Positions 1 through 11,481 of a DNA stretch of 64,000 nt are shown here, piece after piece. Location: positions 992,001 through 1,056,000 of the forward strand of contig JAHEWK010000007.1 in NCBI GenBank assembly GCA_020740775.1. The letters run 5' to 3'. Below the pieces are notes generated by a model. It did not search any database. It was given only the letters and a program-made list of their open reading frames with translations, and had not been told where the DNA came from. The first letter of the stretch is position 1. Each line of letters begins with the position of its first letter. This stretch comes from Ilyonectria destructans (Eukaryota; Ascomycota; Sordariomycetes; Hypocreales; Nectriaceae). A program made the position numbers and the translations under genes.

Positions 1-355
1 CATCCAGGCCAATTTGATTCAATATAAACCCGAAAATTTAGTGGAAGGTTGGGAGGTGAGACAAACGTGACATTGTACCGATGCGTCCCCACTGTCAGTT
101 CAGGCTGTACCGTTCCGACTCGTCTGATTGCCCGTGTAATCGCCGACTAGCTTCACCGCAAATGTCTCTTAATCCCACCGCTAGAGCTGGATGTGACGAA
201 CTAAATGATAGACTCGGCTAACACGAATCAGGCTTCAATAGACCTTGGCATCCAATGGAGGGTCATTGCAGTACTGTCTCAAACACCTGTCTTTCAGCCA
301 CATCCGCAGCAGGATAGAATATTGCTATCGATACACCAGTCTTTCGGATAGTTCC
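1..355. other. 5' flank, no gene recognised
   Basis: No coding pattern, repeat or RNA gene is recognisable here. It is the 3' flank of the minus-strand gene that follows. Confidence 0.5.
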
Positions 356-2299
356 TCACAAAACAGCATAGCGTAGGGCGGATGAAATGAATAAGAAAAA
401 AGTCAACACAAATGCCCCAACAGCAAAGCCTCCTTGAACGTCATTTTTAAGGACTGTCCAGAGAATCGACGCCAAGAGACAGAGTGCAAACCCAACACAA
501 CCGCAAATGAAGATTGCGTATCCGTTGAGTGACTCGACGAATTGGACTCCCCAACCAACGGAATAGCCCTTTTGGGAGCAGGCCTGAAGTCTGCGCAGCT
601 TCTTCTTGGGGAACCGGCGGAATAATATGGGAAGTACGTCTGCGTGATCAGGATTCTCAAAGAGGTGAAGGAGCATGTTCGTTCCGATCGGAGGATCAGT
701 GTCGCATGGTTCATACTCATACTCGGCTTGAGCTTGGGTTCCTGGCATTGAAGCTGATGAGCAGATATTGACGAGCTCATTGCGAAATATCTCGAACTAG
801 GCAGTTCAATCAGTTTACATCTTCCAAGCTCGACCATATTGTGGGGTACCTGGACAAAGTCTATCGCTGAGACGCGTCTCAAACCCTTCCACCGATGCGA
901 TACATTGTGTTCAGAGTGGGTAGCTCTGAGAAGCCTGAAGAAGTCCCTATCAGAACGAACGCGACATACGTCCGGCTGGTGAGCCTTGATGCCCCATCGC
1001 ATAAAGGGGATGCAAAGGATGAGAAAGTTGTGATTTGGGTCTTGTCCTGCCCCTTCCAACGTGGACGCGCAACCAGAAATATCATGGCCAGAGCCTCTGG
1101 GTTCCCCATTGGGTAGCTTTCCAGGTCTCTGAGCTTGAAAAACATTTTTTATTGCCCGCAGCAGTTCTGAAACGATGAATCGGTTGCGTTGCGGATTTGA
1201 GTTGGAGCTTTGACTCTCGTCATCATCGACCTGAAGGGGATCTTTCATCGGGCTCATTGATAGATTGGGAGAGCGGTAGTTGTCAATGAAGGTTTTTAGA
1301 TCCTTGACAGAGTCAGGTCTCGTTTCAGTGAAATCGTCATATATCTTCCGACCACAACCCTAAGGGGGGTATGTTAGATGAGTCCATGATTTAGATTGAG
1401 TGGTTGCTTCATACACAAGTCCACCAAATTCGCGTGAGCTTTGGGTTTGCGCGCGGTTCCGAAAGCCTATCATATAGGTTGCGAAAGTGAGTTTGAGAGC
1501 TGTTAATCATACTTGTGAACACTGAGCTGTGACTCTCAATAAGGCTCGACGACGCAACAACAAGCTTGATACTAGCCTTGAGATTTTGGAACGAAATTGA
1601 GCAGAAGAGAAACTCATGAATCTCTGGATATAAGACACCCCTCCCTTCATCTTCGTCATCTTCCGCTTCTGTTTCTTCGTCTTCTTCTACTTCTGCTTCG
1701 ATTGGTTGTTCGGCGACGTCGTCTGCAACTTGGGTTTCTAGAGCCTCAGGTTTGACGGAGGCTCCCCTAATTTCAGCTTGGTGGTGATTGACGATGTGTC
1801 TAGCAATCTGGTATCGACGGGACCGGATGAAACTCGAAGCTTTGACTTTTAGAGCAGACTGTCCCTCTTGTCGCAAATCTTTGGAGTAGAGTCGAAGTAG
1901 ATTCGCGATGATCCTTCGTGCTAGGTACTTTGTCCCTGAAAAGCCCACAAGTTGGGGCCACAGATATTGGAGGTCAGGTTCAACTAGAAGATCGTGCAAT
2001 AGGGTCTCGACGGTGTCTTCTTTGATGCCCTCCGGTATGGTGAGTTCTGTGGAGACTGTGGACGCCGCGGAGGAGTTAGTCTCACCGCCAGTATCGATGT
2101 CACTGTCGGTATTGATGTCGGCATTAATAGATAAATCAGCGTCGCAGGGTCCTGAATGGCTCGAGCATGCATAGCCGACAAGGATGGTTCGCTGTTGAAC
2201 CTTGTGTCCAGGCTGACCGTACGCTGAGCACCTGTCGATCGCGCTCTGATAGTAGAGACATCGGCATGCGGAGTAGAGTTCAATAAATTGGTAGCACAT
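356..2299 (-). CDS. fungal-specific membrane protein of unknown function, three exons
   Basis: Proposed exons on the minus strand are 2299-1415, 1359-819 and 753-356, giving 607 residues. The introns (54 and 65 bp) are GT-AG and restore one frame. The N-terminus is a Cys-rich segment beginning MCYQFIELYSACRC. A Ser/Thr/Asp-rich and then Glu-rich acidic stretch follows. Exon 2 begins with GCGRKIYDDF, which joins in frame to the WWTC at the end of exon 1. The C-terminal exon contains DTDPPIGTNMLLHLFENP and two hydrophobic segments, about residues 550-605, separated by a short WTVLKNDVQGGF loop. This layout (Cys-rich start, middle region, two terminal membrane helices around a conserved QGGF loop) recurs in uncharacterised ascomycete proteins. 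No catalytic motif is visible, so no function is assigned. Existence of the gene is well supported; exact splice sites are inferred. Confidence 0.72.
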
Positions 2300-4682
2300 T
2301 CTGAACGTCTAACCTGAAAGAGGTGGTCATAAAAAACAGGACTGAATAGTCGGCATCAAACTGTGATTAATGTTAATTGAGCGATTTAAGTGCGGGTCAG
2401 CCTTGCTTAGGCAGAAATGTAACCACGTAGCTACTGTCCAAAATGGCATGTTGATCACATGCACTGCCTCTCCCCTTAGATACTTGAATTGCATAACCAT
2501 ATCATTTCAATATATTGTAACAAGGGGAAGGTCAAACTTTTCCACATTCCTTGTAAGCCTATAGGCCACACTTCCGAGCTTTTCCTTGGCAAAGTCTCAA
2601 TATTTTCAAGGTGGAGCTCGAATTGACTGACAGAGGATATTAATAAACGAGGGTTGACAGCCGATGCAAACTTATCATTACCCAACTACTAATCAGAGGT
2701 ACTGCTGGGTTACCTCACATTCAGACTTGCAGAGCTGGTCATTGCATTTCGTGTACCGCGTGTGTAGTTTACCAAAATCAACCCTGGAGGGAAGGGAACG
2801 GCAATTGTGGTGGCCTTCTTGCCCTTGGCACCGCACAGTTGACATGCTTGCCGGCGAACATACTATTGGCGACGTTCACCAGCAAGGGATCCATAATGAT
2901 GTAGTTGACAAAGGCCGGGACTCGTTAGCTATATCTGTTTCCCGACGAGTTTCCTTTGAGAATGCTCGTCCTAGGGTCCATCTAGTTCGATGTGAGGTCA
3001 ACTGTCCTTGAGAATGGCGTTCACCTGGGGTGTCAATGAAATTATGAATAGCACCTCTGCTGTGCATCGACGAGTCGAGGATCTGCTCCAGAGCAACCAG
3101 GCCGAAGCCGAAGGCATTGACTTGTTGCTTGGAGCCAGGCATTTTACTTGAACTCGAAAAGATCAGGTTGACGGGCGGAGAATTCTATGATGCACAAGAC
3201 AAGATGCGATCATGGTGAAAAATGTTTGTTGCTAGTTCAAGCTGGAAACTATTGTTGACATGTAGGTACGTTATTTTGTTGCCTCCTAGGAATTGACACA
3301 TCGTAACTTAGGCTTGCGTAATCGTACGCAGTGGGATCTGGGACTTCAAACAATTCGGTAAGAGGAAGTAGGTAAATTGATCGCGGTAGCGGTAGCTGGG
3401 CCGTTAGCCCGGACTTAAAATGAGAAATACAGCCCAATGCCCCTCCACTGACTGGCTCAAAGTTCGGCCCCTTATCATTCAGCATATGCCGAATTCCTTG
3501 TGGGCTACCTGCGTTAGGGGTCAGAATGACTCTGGTCACGGCCGTTCTGGGCTGGACAGAGCGGTTTCGCGAAATGGAACCGCGTGTCCTGTGAGGAAGC
3601 AATTCACAGTCCTAATTAGATCACACTAGCAAAATCTACGGCGAAAATGATCATGTGGCGTCTCCGGAGCTACATTGCTTTTTGAATACGTCAGGTCAAC
3701 ACTACATGCAGTTCGGCGTCTGAGAGACTGAAGGAGTTCTATTTCGGCTGCGACGACGCCATGTTATACATTGTGCAAGTAAAGGCTCACATACATCGCA
3801 CACGAATGTATTTATGTCTGTATCTGAAACAGATGATCGATCTCCGTTGCTTGATCATCGTCCTTGCATCTTTGCGGCTGAATTTGAGGCGGTATTACGC
3901 GTGGCTCCAATCCACCTTGGACCACTGCAACGCGACACACATGCGATATCAATATTGGCCGATTGTTGACGAATCTGTCAGTGGGTGGCACGGCTCAGAT
4001 GCACTACACGCACCATGCACCATGCACCACGCACCACGCACCACGCATTGGGCTGATGGTTGCGCTTATGTTTCGGAGCGCTCGATATTTATTGTACATG
4101 GTGGATATATATGTATTCTGCAAGCTCTATTTTTGTATAGCGACTGGCTGTAAATTACACTGGATCCGCTCATTATGTTGTCCGTAGCCGTGAACTGATC
4201 CCATGTCGGAGCTCACACGAGTTCAAAAGTCGGCATTTTTCGCTCATCACTTACTTTGCTTTCCATTTTCTTACATGCAGGGCCTTGTTGTGGGGAGGAT
4301 GCCGGCCACAGTGGTAACCTGAGGCAGGAAGGTAGAGGGATCAAGCAACACAATCATAGCTGTGATAACTGCCGAAATATCACATCTTCGAGCCTCTATT
4401 TGCAAGAGCCTAGTTTGGCCTACTCTATCATCTTTTCCCTGTTCCGCAACACACTTCAATTCAGCCTGAGAGACCGTTCCTCCGCGGTCAGGTGTCTGAC
4501 AGCGCTCGGCATCACGGCCTTCGGAATTCTACCCTCATTTCGTCCTGGGAAACGGGCCATGCCACCGTCCTTCAACCGTTCTTTTATCTAGGGCACTACT
4601 ATATCTGGTTATAGCACCTGATTTTCATGTTTCGGTACTGAAGGCATCCTCCACGATCGGTACCAGTAACTAGTTCGCAAGC
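2300..4682. other. intergenic, no confident gene
   Basis: Only short ORFs on both strands, none matching a family I recognise. A minus-strand stretch at about 2690-3142 has weakly coding-like composition but is broken by stops and has no convincing splice structure. A short 7-bp tandem repeat lies at 4011-4045. Confidence 0.4.
4011..4045. repeat. 7-bp minisatellite, five units of CACCAYG
   Basis: Five consecutive heptamers: two CACCATG followed by three CACCACG. They lie in non-coding DNA, and no function is apparent. Confidence 0.85.
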
Positions 4683-5591
4683 TTAGTCGGAATAGTAAAG
4701 GTAGTAGTCGCAGTCGTCGATGATATCCCTACAGCTGGTCGGGCCGTCGTCATAGTAGTCCACATCATCGTCATCTCCAACCATATCCTCTGCAAGATCC
4801 CCTATTCTCTGATCCTCCTGATCCTTCCACTCTTCAAGTATATGGTCCGACGATAGGGCACGTTTCCCAGTTCCTGACCCCCACGGTCCTAGCGTTTTCG
4901 TGGCCGACTGAGGCTCGTATGTGGGAGAGTGCGCTTCGCCCACCCGGCGCGAACTCTCCTCCTTTGCTCTCGCAAGCCAATCAGAACCGATGCGCTTCAA
5001 GTAGAGGGCATGCAGGTCCGGTAGATGGATAACATCATTAGTGCAGTACTGTGCCGTCTTAGCCTCTACTGGCCGGATAGCGAAGATGTTAGCGGCCATG
5101 AGGCGCTTAATCTCCTTTTTAGAGCGGATCCAACGATTGAGTTCCACAAACTTGAGCTTCAGGTCGAACTGAATGGCTTTATCCAACCCGCGGAGGTATG
5201 TTTTCTCGCCGACACGAGACGCGTTCTCCAGAAGTTGGATGTCAATAACACTGGCAAGGCCGACTTGGTAGAGAGCCCAAAGCGCATCGGCGTCGTTCCG
5301 TACGTCCCAGAGGCATTTTGGGATGTCCGGGTCTTCCAGAATGGATTTGAGAGACTTCCCGTCTTTCGATGTCGTGGTGAAACACGATTTCCCAAGAGAT
5401 AACACGTCAATAAGTCTCACTACTCCCTGTGGATGGATGAGAATAGTGATGAGGGAGATGGTTCCATGCCGGCAGAGGCAGTTTCCTTCTAGATCCAAGT
5501 AAAGTGTGCTAGAAGGCGGGATAGAAGAAAGAAATGCCTCGAGTTCCGCCGTAGAAGAGATGAGAGTCGCGGCCGCTGTAGGCATAGCCAT
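4683..5591 (-). CDS. DEDDy-type 3'-5' exonuclease domain protein
   Basis: Intronless, 302 residues. The three exonuclease motifs of the RNase D/Werner (DEDDy) superfamily are present. Exo I is LYLDLEGN near residue 33, supplying the D-x-E pair. Exo II is LWDVRNDADAL near residue 95, supplying the second Asp. Exo III is YCTNDVIHL near residue 183, the Y-x3-D pattern. All four metal-binding acidic residues are therefore kept and activity is plausible. The C-terminus, after about residue 210, is a low-complexity acidic tail rich in Asp and Tyr. The family removes nucleotides from the 3' ends of RNA or DNA; in fungi many small members of this type are uncharacterised. The ATG at 5591 is the first in frame and lies about 30 residues before Exo I, as is usual. 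No neighbour suggests a pathway. Confidence 0.85.
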   Translation of the reverse strand: MAMPTAAATLISSTAELEAFLSSIPPSSTLYLDLEGNCLCRHGTISLITILIHPQGVVRLIDVLSLGKSCFTTTSKDGKSLKSILEDPDIPKCLWDVRNDADALWALYQVGLASVIDIQLLENASRVGEKTYLRGLDKAIQFDLKLKFVELNRWIRSKKEIKRLMAANIFAIRPVEAKTAQYCTNDVIHLPDLHALYLKRIGSDWLARAKEESSRRVGEAHSPTYEPQSATKTLGPWGSGTGKRALSSDHILEEWKDQEDQRIGDLAEDMVGDDDDVDYYDDGPTSCRDIIDDCDYYLYYSD

Positions 5592-7197
5592 ATTGGGTGG
5601 ATATCAGACCTATAAAGGTAGAATGGCCGTGATAATAAGTAGTAGGTCTCAATTCGGCGACAGCTGCTAGAGAAATTATGCACTTGAGTGCGTCTTGATA
5701 TCATGGAGCTTCTTTATTAGAAGAATTTCAATGGCTTGTGGAGTTTGGCTCGGCGCTGTCGAAAGTCGATGTATGGGATTTTCAAGCTGGGCAAAGTTTA
5801 GTTGCTCCTCATGACATTCGTACGAAGAGAAGGGGTATCACATGCTAGGCGCTAGGTGCTGAACAACAATTTGACTCTACTGGTATCCCATCCCACGTAA
5901 TGCTGACGTGATACATTACTCAATTGTATCGTATTGCCTTAATGTGCACCGCCATTGAGTATAATCATTCGTAGACGCGGTGATTCCCAGGACAGTCTTT
6001 AAGCAAAATCTAATGCTTTATAAGGTGATTAGGCACATTTAGCGATTGTAGTTTCAAAAAAGTTTAATTCCAAGCGACGATAAGTGATATCGCTGCCCTT
6101 TTCATCCCGAAGTGCACAATACCCAATACATTTCACATTTCCTGCACACAGATAATGAGGTGTACTCGTACTGAAAGGGCTCCAGAATTGAGTCTATTCG
6201 AGCTAAGTTTCCTCACTTTCAACCTCACTGGTGAGAAAGCAGGGATCAGAGCCAACTTCGGCGATATGCCAGATCACAGAAGCTTTTCATATAAAAAGAT
6301 AGTTGCAGGGATTGTAACCAATGGGAAGTTGAGAATATGCCGTTGGAGTGAAAGTGAAATGTAATAGGTAGGGAGGGCGTATAGCTCACTGCATCGCATA
6401 GGCGGGGTAGAGGTACTTGAGTGCCATAGTACGTATCTCGGATTGCCAGTACTGTCAAACACAAAGCTCTTACATATGTCTCCATACAAGGTATGATCTA
6501 GAAGCCGAGATGTAAAGTAGTAAAGTAGCAGTATTTCATTCTCAAGGTAAGCGTGAATCCCATTCTGGACCACACTGATCATTGAGGGCTTGATGCAGAT
6601 TGGTGCCAAATTACAAGGCCTCAGCCAATGCTGACGCCTGACGCTTGGTCAATTGAAATGGCAGGTTCGGTCCAGTTCCCTTCCGTGCACGCGTCGATGT
6701 CGATATACAAAGCTCATCAGCCGTTGGGCAATCTTCACGTATCCCTTAGGTTTGATCTCGAATCCGGTGGAGGAAGGGCATCGTTGCTGTACGGTGGGGA
6801 ATGAAAGGTGATAGGTGCTAACACACGGTAGAAGGCATTGGATCTCAAAGTAGTGCGTTACACGATATCATCATGACGACACAACGACAGGTGACAAAAC
6901 GGCAGGTGTGGGTCAAAGCATCAAACGCTAGTATAAGGTTCAATGCCGGCTGGATTTATTTCGGATACTGTTGGATATGCAATTTGATATGTGCAGGAGT
7001 TATTGATCAAATAATCACAATTGAGAAGGTTATTCCTTTATTAATTGAGGGTCATAGGGGCCCTATTTTATACTCAAAGGGATCTAGGTCAGGGTGTCAA
7101 AGGGAGACGGATCCGGTGTTGTTATGGTGCCGCATCCGGCAGTCCGGATCAGGCATGTTAACTTATGCCGCCACACGAGGTCTCAATCTAACAGATA
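5592..7197. other. intergenic, no gene recognised
   Basis: AT-moderate sequence with only short unrelated ORFs on both strands. No family, RNA gene or repeat recognised. Confidence 0.4.
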
Positions 7198-8245
7198 CTA
7201 TAAGTGGAAGATCAGCTCCTCCAGTAAAATGGCATCCTCAACAGCAAAAGATTGCATCAGCATAAATCGAATGATAATATAATGAACGCATACCGCAAGG
7301 CCAATAATCCACTTCGAGGAATACCAGGGCTTGATTGTTGGTACTGTGGTCAATATTCGCATACGTGTATCAACCAGATTGAGCATATCGGTGCGACTTT
7401 GGCAGCCCATAGTAGTCGCTTCTGTTATGGCCTTCAGGCGATGCAAACGTTCAATATTGCTCCTTCAAGTTTACGCTGTTTCGTCAAGCGTGATGGTTAA
7501 TTGAGCGCTTGCCCGATATGCCCAACGAGGTAGACTTCGACAGCGCCTCTGCCACTAGCCCAACCTAATGAACTCATGGTGTTGAGCTTAATCATCAGTG
7601 ATATGTGAGAAGTTGGTTAATGTGGATTGCAGCCTCGCAACTCACTCATCGTATAACTGGCCATCTGGTGTCCATCTGCTACACCATAAGCCATATCAAT
7701 GTAAGGATGCGCATTTCCGTGCGGCCTCCTCGCACACCGACTGCCAAGATTCAGTACGCGGCTACCCTGGTCGCCTCAATCTCCCAATCCTTCTTGGATG
7801 TCCGCTCCAGGCCTGTGATCAGTTGCAAGAAGTTGATTATGTCGGCCCTCTGTCACAAATCCAGTTCAATCCTCAATTGCCCGAGTCGACGCTTCTATCT
7901 CAATGCAAGGCAAGCAGATGCATTCCCAAGCTCATATTTTGTTTCCTATTCGTTAGTACTGTACCGGGAATACGGTCTGGCCGAGTTTGTCAAATGACTG
8001 TGGACCCGGTTACTCCGTAGTACGCGCGACACTTCTTCCAATGAAAGTAGGCAATAGGCGTGCACTAAATGCGATATCGGCCATAAGGCATCAATTAATA
8101 GCATGGGAATGAGAATATACCACACAAGGGGTGGGAACGACTGAAAAGAATCCATAGCCCAATTCCCGAACCTAGTAACTTCCTCGCGGAGCGGGTCAAA
8201 GATCCAGGGTGATGCATGATTGTGCCCTGTCACACTGGCAGGCAC
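7198..8245 (-). pseudogene. decayed polytopic membrane protein gene, possibly wax-synthase-like
   Basis: On the minus strand, several coding-like blocks follow one another in changing frames. The first (8245-7946) has a long hydrophobic segment, FPPLVWYILIPMLLIDALWP. A second, near 7720-7850, reads DIINFLQLITGLERTSKKDW and then meets TGA and TAG stops. A third, near 7500-7550, contains WQRRCRSLPRWAYR. A fourth (7446-7198) holds the hydrophobic WIIGLAVCVHYIIIRF. The order (membrane segments, then a W-Q-R-R-type motif, then more membrane segments) loosely recalls the fungal wax-synthase/O-acyltransferase-like family, but I cannot confirm that. At least two in-frame stops and frame changes indicate a pseudogene. 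Splicing alone does not obviously repair it. Confidence 0.3.
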
Positions 8246-9043
8246 TACTCCAAAACAGCACCATTGGCCGATCTCCCTTACTTAATCTTTGACTTAATAT
8301 CCACCGTTTAGGGTTTGATACGAATAATGCTTGATTTAATTTCATCAAGACGCTCTCGCGGAGCCGAAAAGGTCATCGTGTCCTTCGGAACCAGCGTGCA
8401 GACTCGGAACATATTATTAAAACCTGCGTCTCCTCCAAGTTGACATTGTTTCATTTCCCGACAATATTTGCATGTGATTGAGCGATGAGAGACCTGCCGA
8501 GGTCGAATTAAACCTGGACCTGCTGCTGTGCCGGCCTGTCCTATTCCCTCCGGGCCACGAGTGCGGAGAAGGTTCTAAAAGTAGAGGCACACAACTTTTG
8601 GTTAACTATCTTTCGGGGGGGCCGGACCTCCGCCGCTCCGAGTCTTATACGTGGTCCGCACCCACCCACTGAGACTTGGGTCCGCTCGAGATTCCGGATC
8701 TAACGCATTTCGCCAAAGAGAAAATAAGCTAAGATAAGAAGGGGGCGCCTTCACCGTGACAAATCGGAATGGTTATGTCATGCCGGCCATGATCTTGAAT
8801 GGTCTTGACTTGCCGAGGCATTTGTGGGGTAGAGCCACACGGCCGGTACGCATCCGGATTGTGGACCAGGACCGCCGGCCTAACAATTCACCCGATAAAT
8901 CTGTCGTCGTTTTCCATAAAACTATCAATCATGACCCTCCACTCGCACCTTGATTTTCGCATTGGTCGTTTCTATCAAGTTCCATATTTCCAATTTAGAA
9001 ACCACAAATGGGCGAAAATTACACCCAAGAGATACCAGTCAAA
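8246..9043. other. intergenic, upstream of the aldehyde dehydrogenase gene
   Basis: No gene recognised. This is presumably the promoter of the plus-strand gene starting at 9044; no obvious TATA element was singled out. Confidence 0.4.
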
Positions 9044-10748
9044 ATGAAGTACACCTCCGCGTCCCTTGTCGATGAGGTAAAGCCATCCCTAATAATAAAT
9101 CCCTGATTGACCATCCACAACCCTGTCCCAATTCTATACGCCAGAGGCTCACTTTCTACTTCTTAGGCTTACCTCACGACATCTGAAACCTTCTCCTCTC
9201 ATCGCACCAAGCCTCTTAGCTGGCGCATTGACCAGCTGCGAAAGACATGGTGGATGATCGAGGACAACAAAGAGCGGATTGCAGAGGCGCTTTATAAAGA
9301 TATGAATAAGCACAAGCAAGATTCCCTGTCCGTTGATGCAGGTGGAATTCAAACCGCCTGTCTCGAGGCGCTGAAGCACCTCAAAGAATGGACCTCGGAC
9401 GACAAACCCAACAGGACCGAACCCCTCAACTTCCTTGGCGGCGCAAGAATCCGCAAGGAGCCCAAAGGTGTCGCTCTCATCATATCGGCGTGGAACTACC
9501 CCTTCATGGAGCTGTTTGAGCCCATGATATGTGCCATCGCTGCAGGGTGCACAATGGTCCTCAAGCCGAGTGAATTGGCAGTGGCCTCCCAAGACTTGAT
9601 CGCAGAGATTGTGCCCACGTACCTGGACCAAGACGCCATCCGAGTCGTCACTGCCGGACCTGAAGGGATGAACCATATCCTGGACAAGAAGTGGGACCAC
9701 ATCTTCTTCACTGGCTCGACTCCTGTTGGCAAAATCATCTACACCAAAGCCGCTGTCCACTTAACGACGGTGACACTCGAGTTGGGTGGAAGGGGCCCGG
9801 CAATCGTTACTCCCAAGGCCAATATTGATCTGGCTGCAAAGAGAATCGCTTCAGCTAAAATCATGAATGCTGGACAGGTATGAGCCCATTCCTAAACCAG
9901 GACGCGTCAGACACTAACTCTCGCAGGTGTGCCTAAGCGTAAACCACGTATTCGTCGATCCCTCAATCAAGGAGGAATTCATCAAAGCCCTGCTCAAATA
10001 CTTCAATTTATTCCTTTCCGGCACGTCTGAACAACCGACTTATTACAGCTCAATCATCAACGAGCGCAACTTCAATCGTCTAGAACGTCTCCTTCAACAA
10101 AGCTCCGGCAAGATCATTTACGGCGGAGATCTCGATAAGAAGACGCGGTACTTTTCGCCAACCATTGTCGATGGCGTGCTACCATCAGACTCGCTCATGA
10201 CGGAGGAGCTGTTCGGGCCTATCCTTCCCATCTTGGACGGTACTTTGGATGAAGCCATCGCGTACACCAACAAGTTCGACCATCCGTTAGCACTGTACGG
10301 ATTCACCGACTCTCAAGAAGAGAAAAACAAAATCCTCAGCCAGACATCTTCCGGAGGTGTGACTTTGAATGACTGCATTCTGCACATGACGATCAAAGGT
10401 GCGCCATTCGGAGGTGTCGGGGGCTCCGGAATTGGATCCTATCATGGACCATACGGCTTCAAGGAATTCACACACTTGAGAACGGTGGTCAACGTTCCAG
10501 CCTGGATGGAATTTCTATTCAAGTTCAGATATCCACCCTACACCGACGCAACGGCGGCGGCAATGGTCAAGTTCTCGGCGCCCGTGACGAAGGTATCTTT
10601 TGACAGACACGGCAAGGATACGACGTCTTGGCTTGGCCGCACAGCCAAATTCTTGACGAAGGGTGCGATAGCTGTACTCCTACTTGCCTTTCTGAGATTG
10701 AAAGGATGGGCAACTTTGGACATGCTGAAGGGTCTGAGGAAGAGTTGA
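9044..10748 (+). CDS. class 3 (fatty) aldehyde dehydrogenase with C-terminal membrane anchor
   Basis: Exons 9044-9076, 9167-9877 and 9927-10748 give 521 residues; both introns (90 and 49 bp) are GT-AG and in phase. The protein oxidises aldehydes to acids with NAD(P)+. Visible family signatures: the WNYPF block near residue 115, the FTGSTPVGK cofactor loop, the catalytic Glu in TLELGG near residue 210, and the catalytic Cys in NAGQVC, which spans the second splice junction. The late GAPFGGVGGSGIGSYHG motif is characteristic of class 3 ALDHs. A hydrophobic helix near the C-terminus (AIAVLLLAFLRL) resembles the tail anchor of fatty aldehyde dehydrogenases such as yeast Hfd1, and the related beta-apo-4'-carotenal oxygenases of fungi. 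Either substrate class is possible; no carotenoid genes are nearby. It appears fully intact. Confidence 0.9.
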
Positions 10749-11481
10749 ACAGTTAGGATGGGAAGGTTTTATGAAACGGCCTGTATAACTATTAAAGTAC
10801 TGCCAAGTGTATCGATATTTGAGGATTAGTTTGCCTCTGAAGAGATAGTAAGATATCAGGAGAGTTTGTTATCAATTCCTTAATCGAAACAGACATCTCT
10901 CTAAATTTGTGTACACTAAGGGGTTGCTCGTCTAGTGGGGAGGTAATGAGAGAGAAGTGTGCTTTGCAAATTGTGTGAATTGTCCTATTTTCGTACGACG
11001 ATATGTCAGAAATAGTTCCACATTAAGCACAAACTCTTGTCGAGCTATTAAAACCTTTTATAAATGCATAAATCACTATATTACCTGCTAAACATCTAGT
11101 TGTTGATACGTGGAGTCATTTCAAGACCATCGACTACATCTACCCTATACCTAACTTCTTCAAGCGGGGTTGCTTGTTGAGGAGATTGTTCTTGTCCCAT
11201 GTGTGCTCCTGCCAACGGATGATGTTGGATCATCGTGCGTATACTCCATCCCCTCAACGTTTGAGGAAGAATATTGAGCACCATGCGTGTATATTCATTC
11301 TGGTTTCAACCTCGGTGAGGACTCTGGTGAACAGTCACGTGAAGCTTTAGTCATGGTGATGATAGACTGACGCCGCTGAAGCATGTATACCTCAGGCATG
11401 AACTATCATCTCAGCCGCAAGTTGCCCCCAAACTGAGGGGATTCAAGGTGTATCGTATCTCGTCCCTCGTCCGCAGGCGCG
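10749..11481. other. intergenic between ALDH and the HSP70-fusion gene
   Basis: Only short ORFs. It holds the 3' end of the ALDH gene and the likely promoter of the gene starting at 11482. Confidence 0.4.

Noticed and set aside
403..1257. 284-residue ORF taken as its own gene
   Set aside because: Its first part is exon 2 of the 356-2299 gene. After 819 it reads through the intron and out of frame over exon 3.
6873..7265. 130-residue plus-strand ORF
   Set aside because: No family, signal or coding pattern; partly antisense to the decayed membrane-protein blocks.
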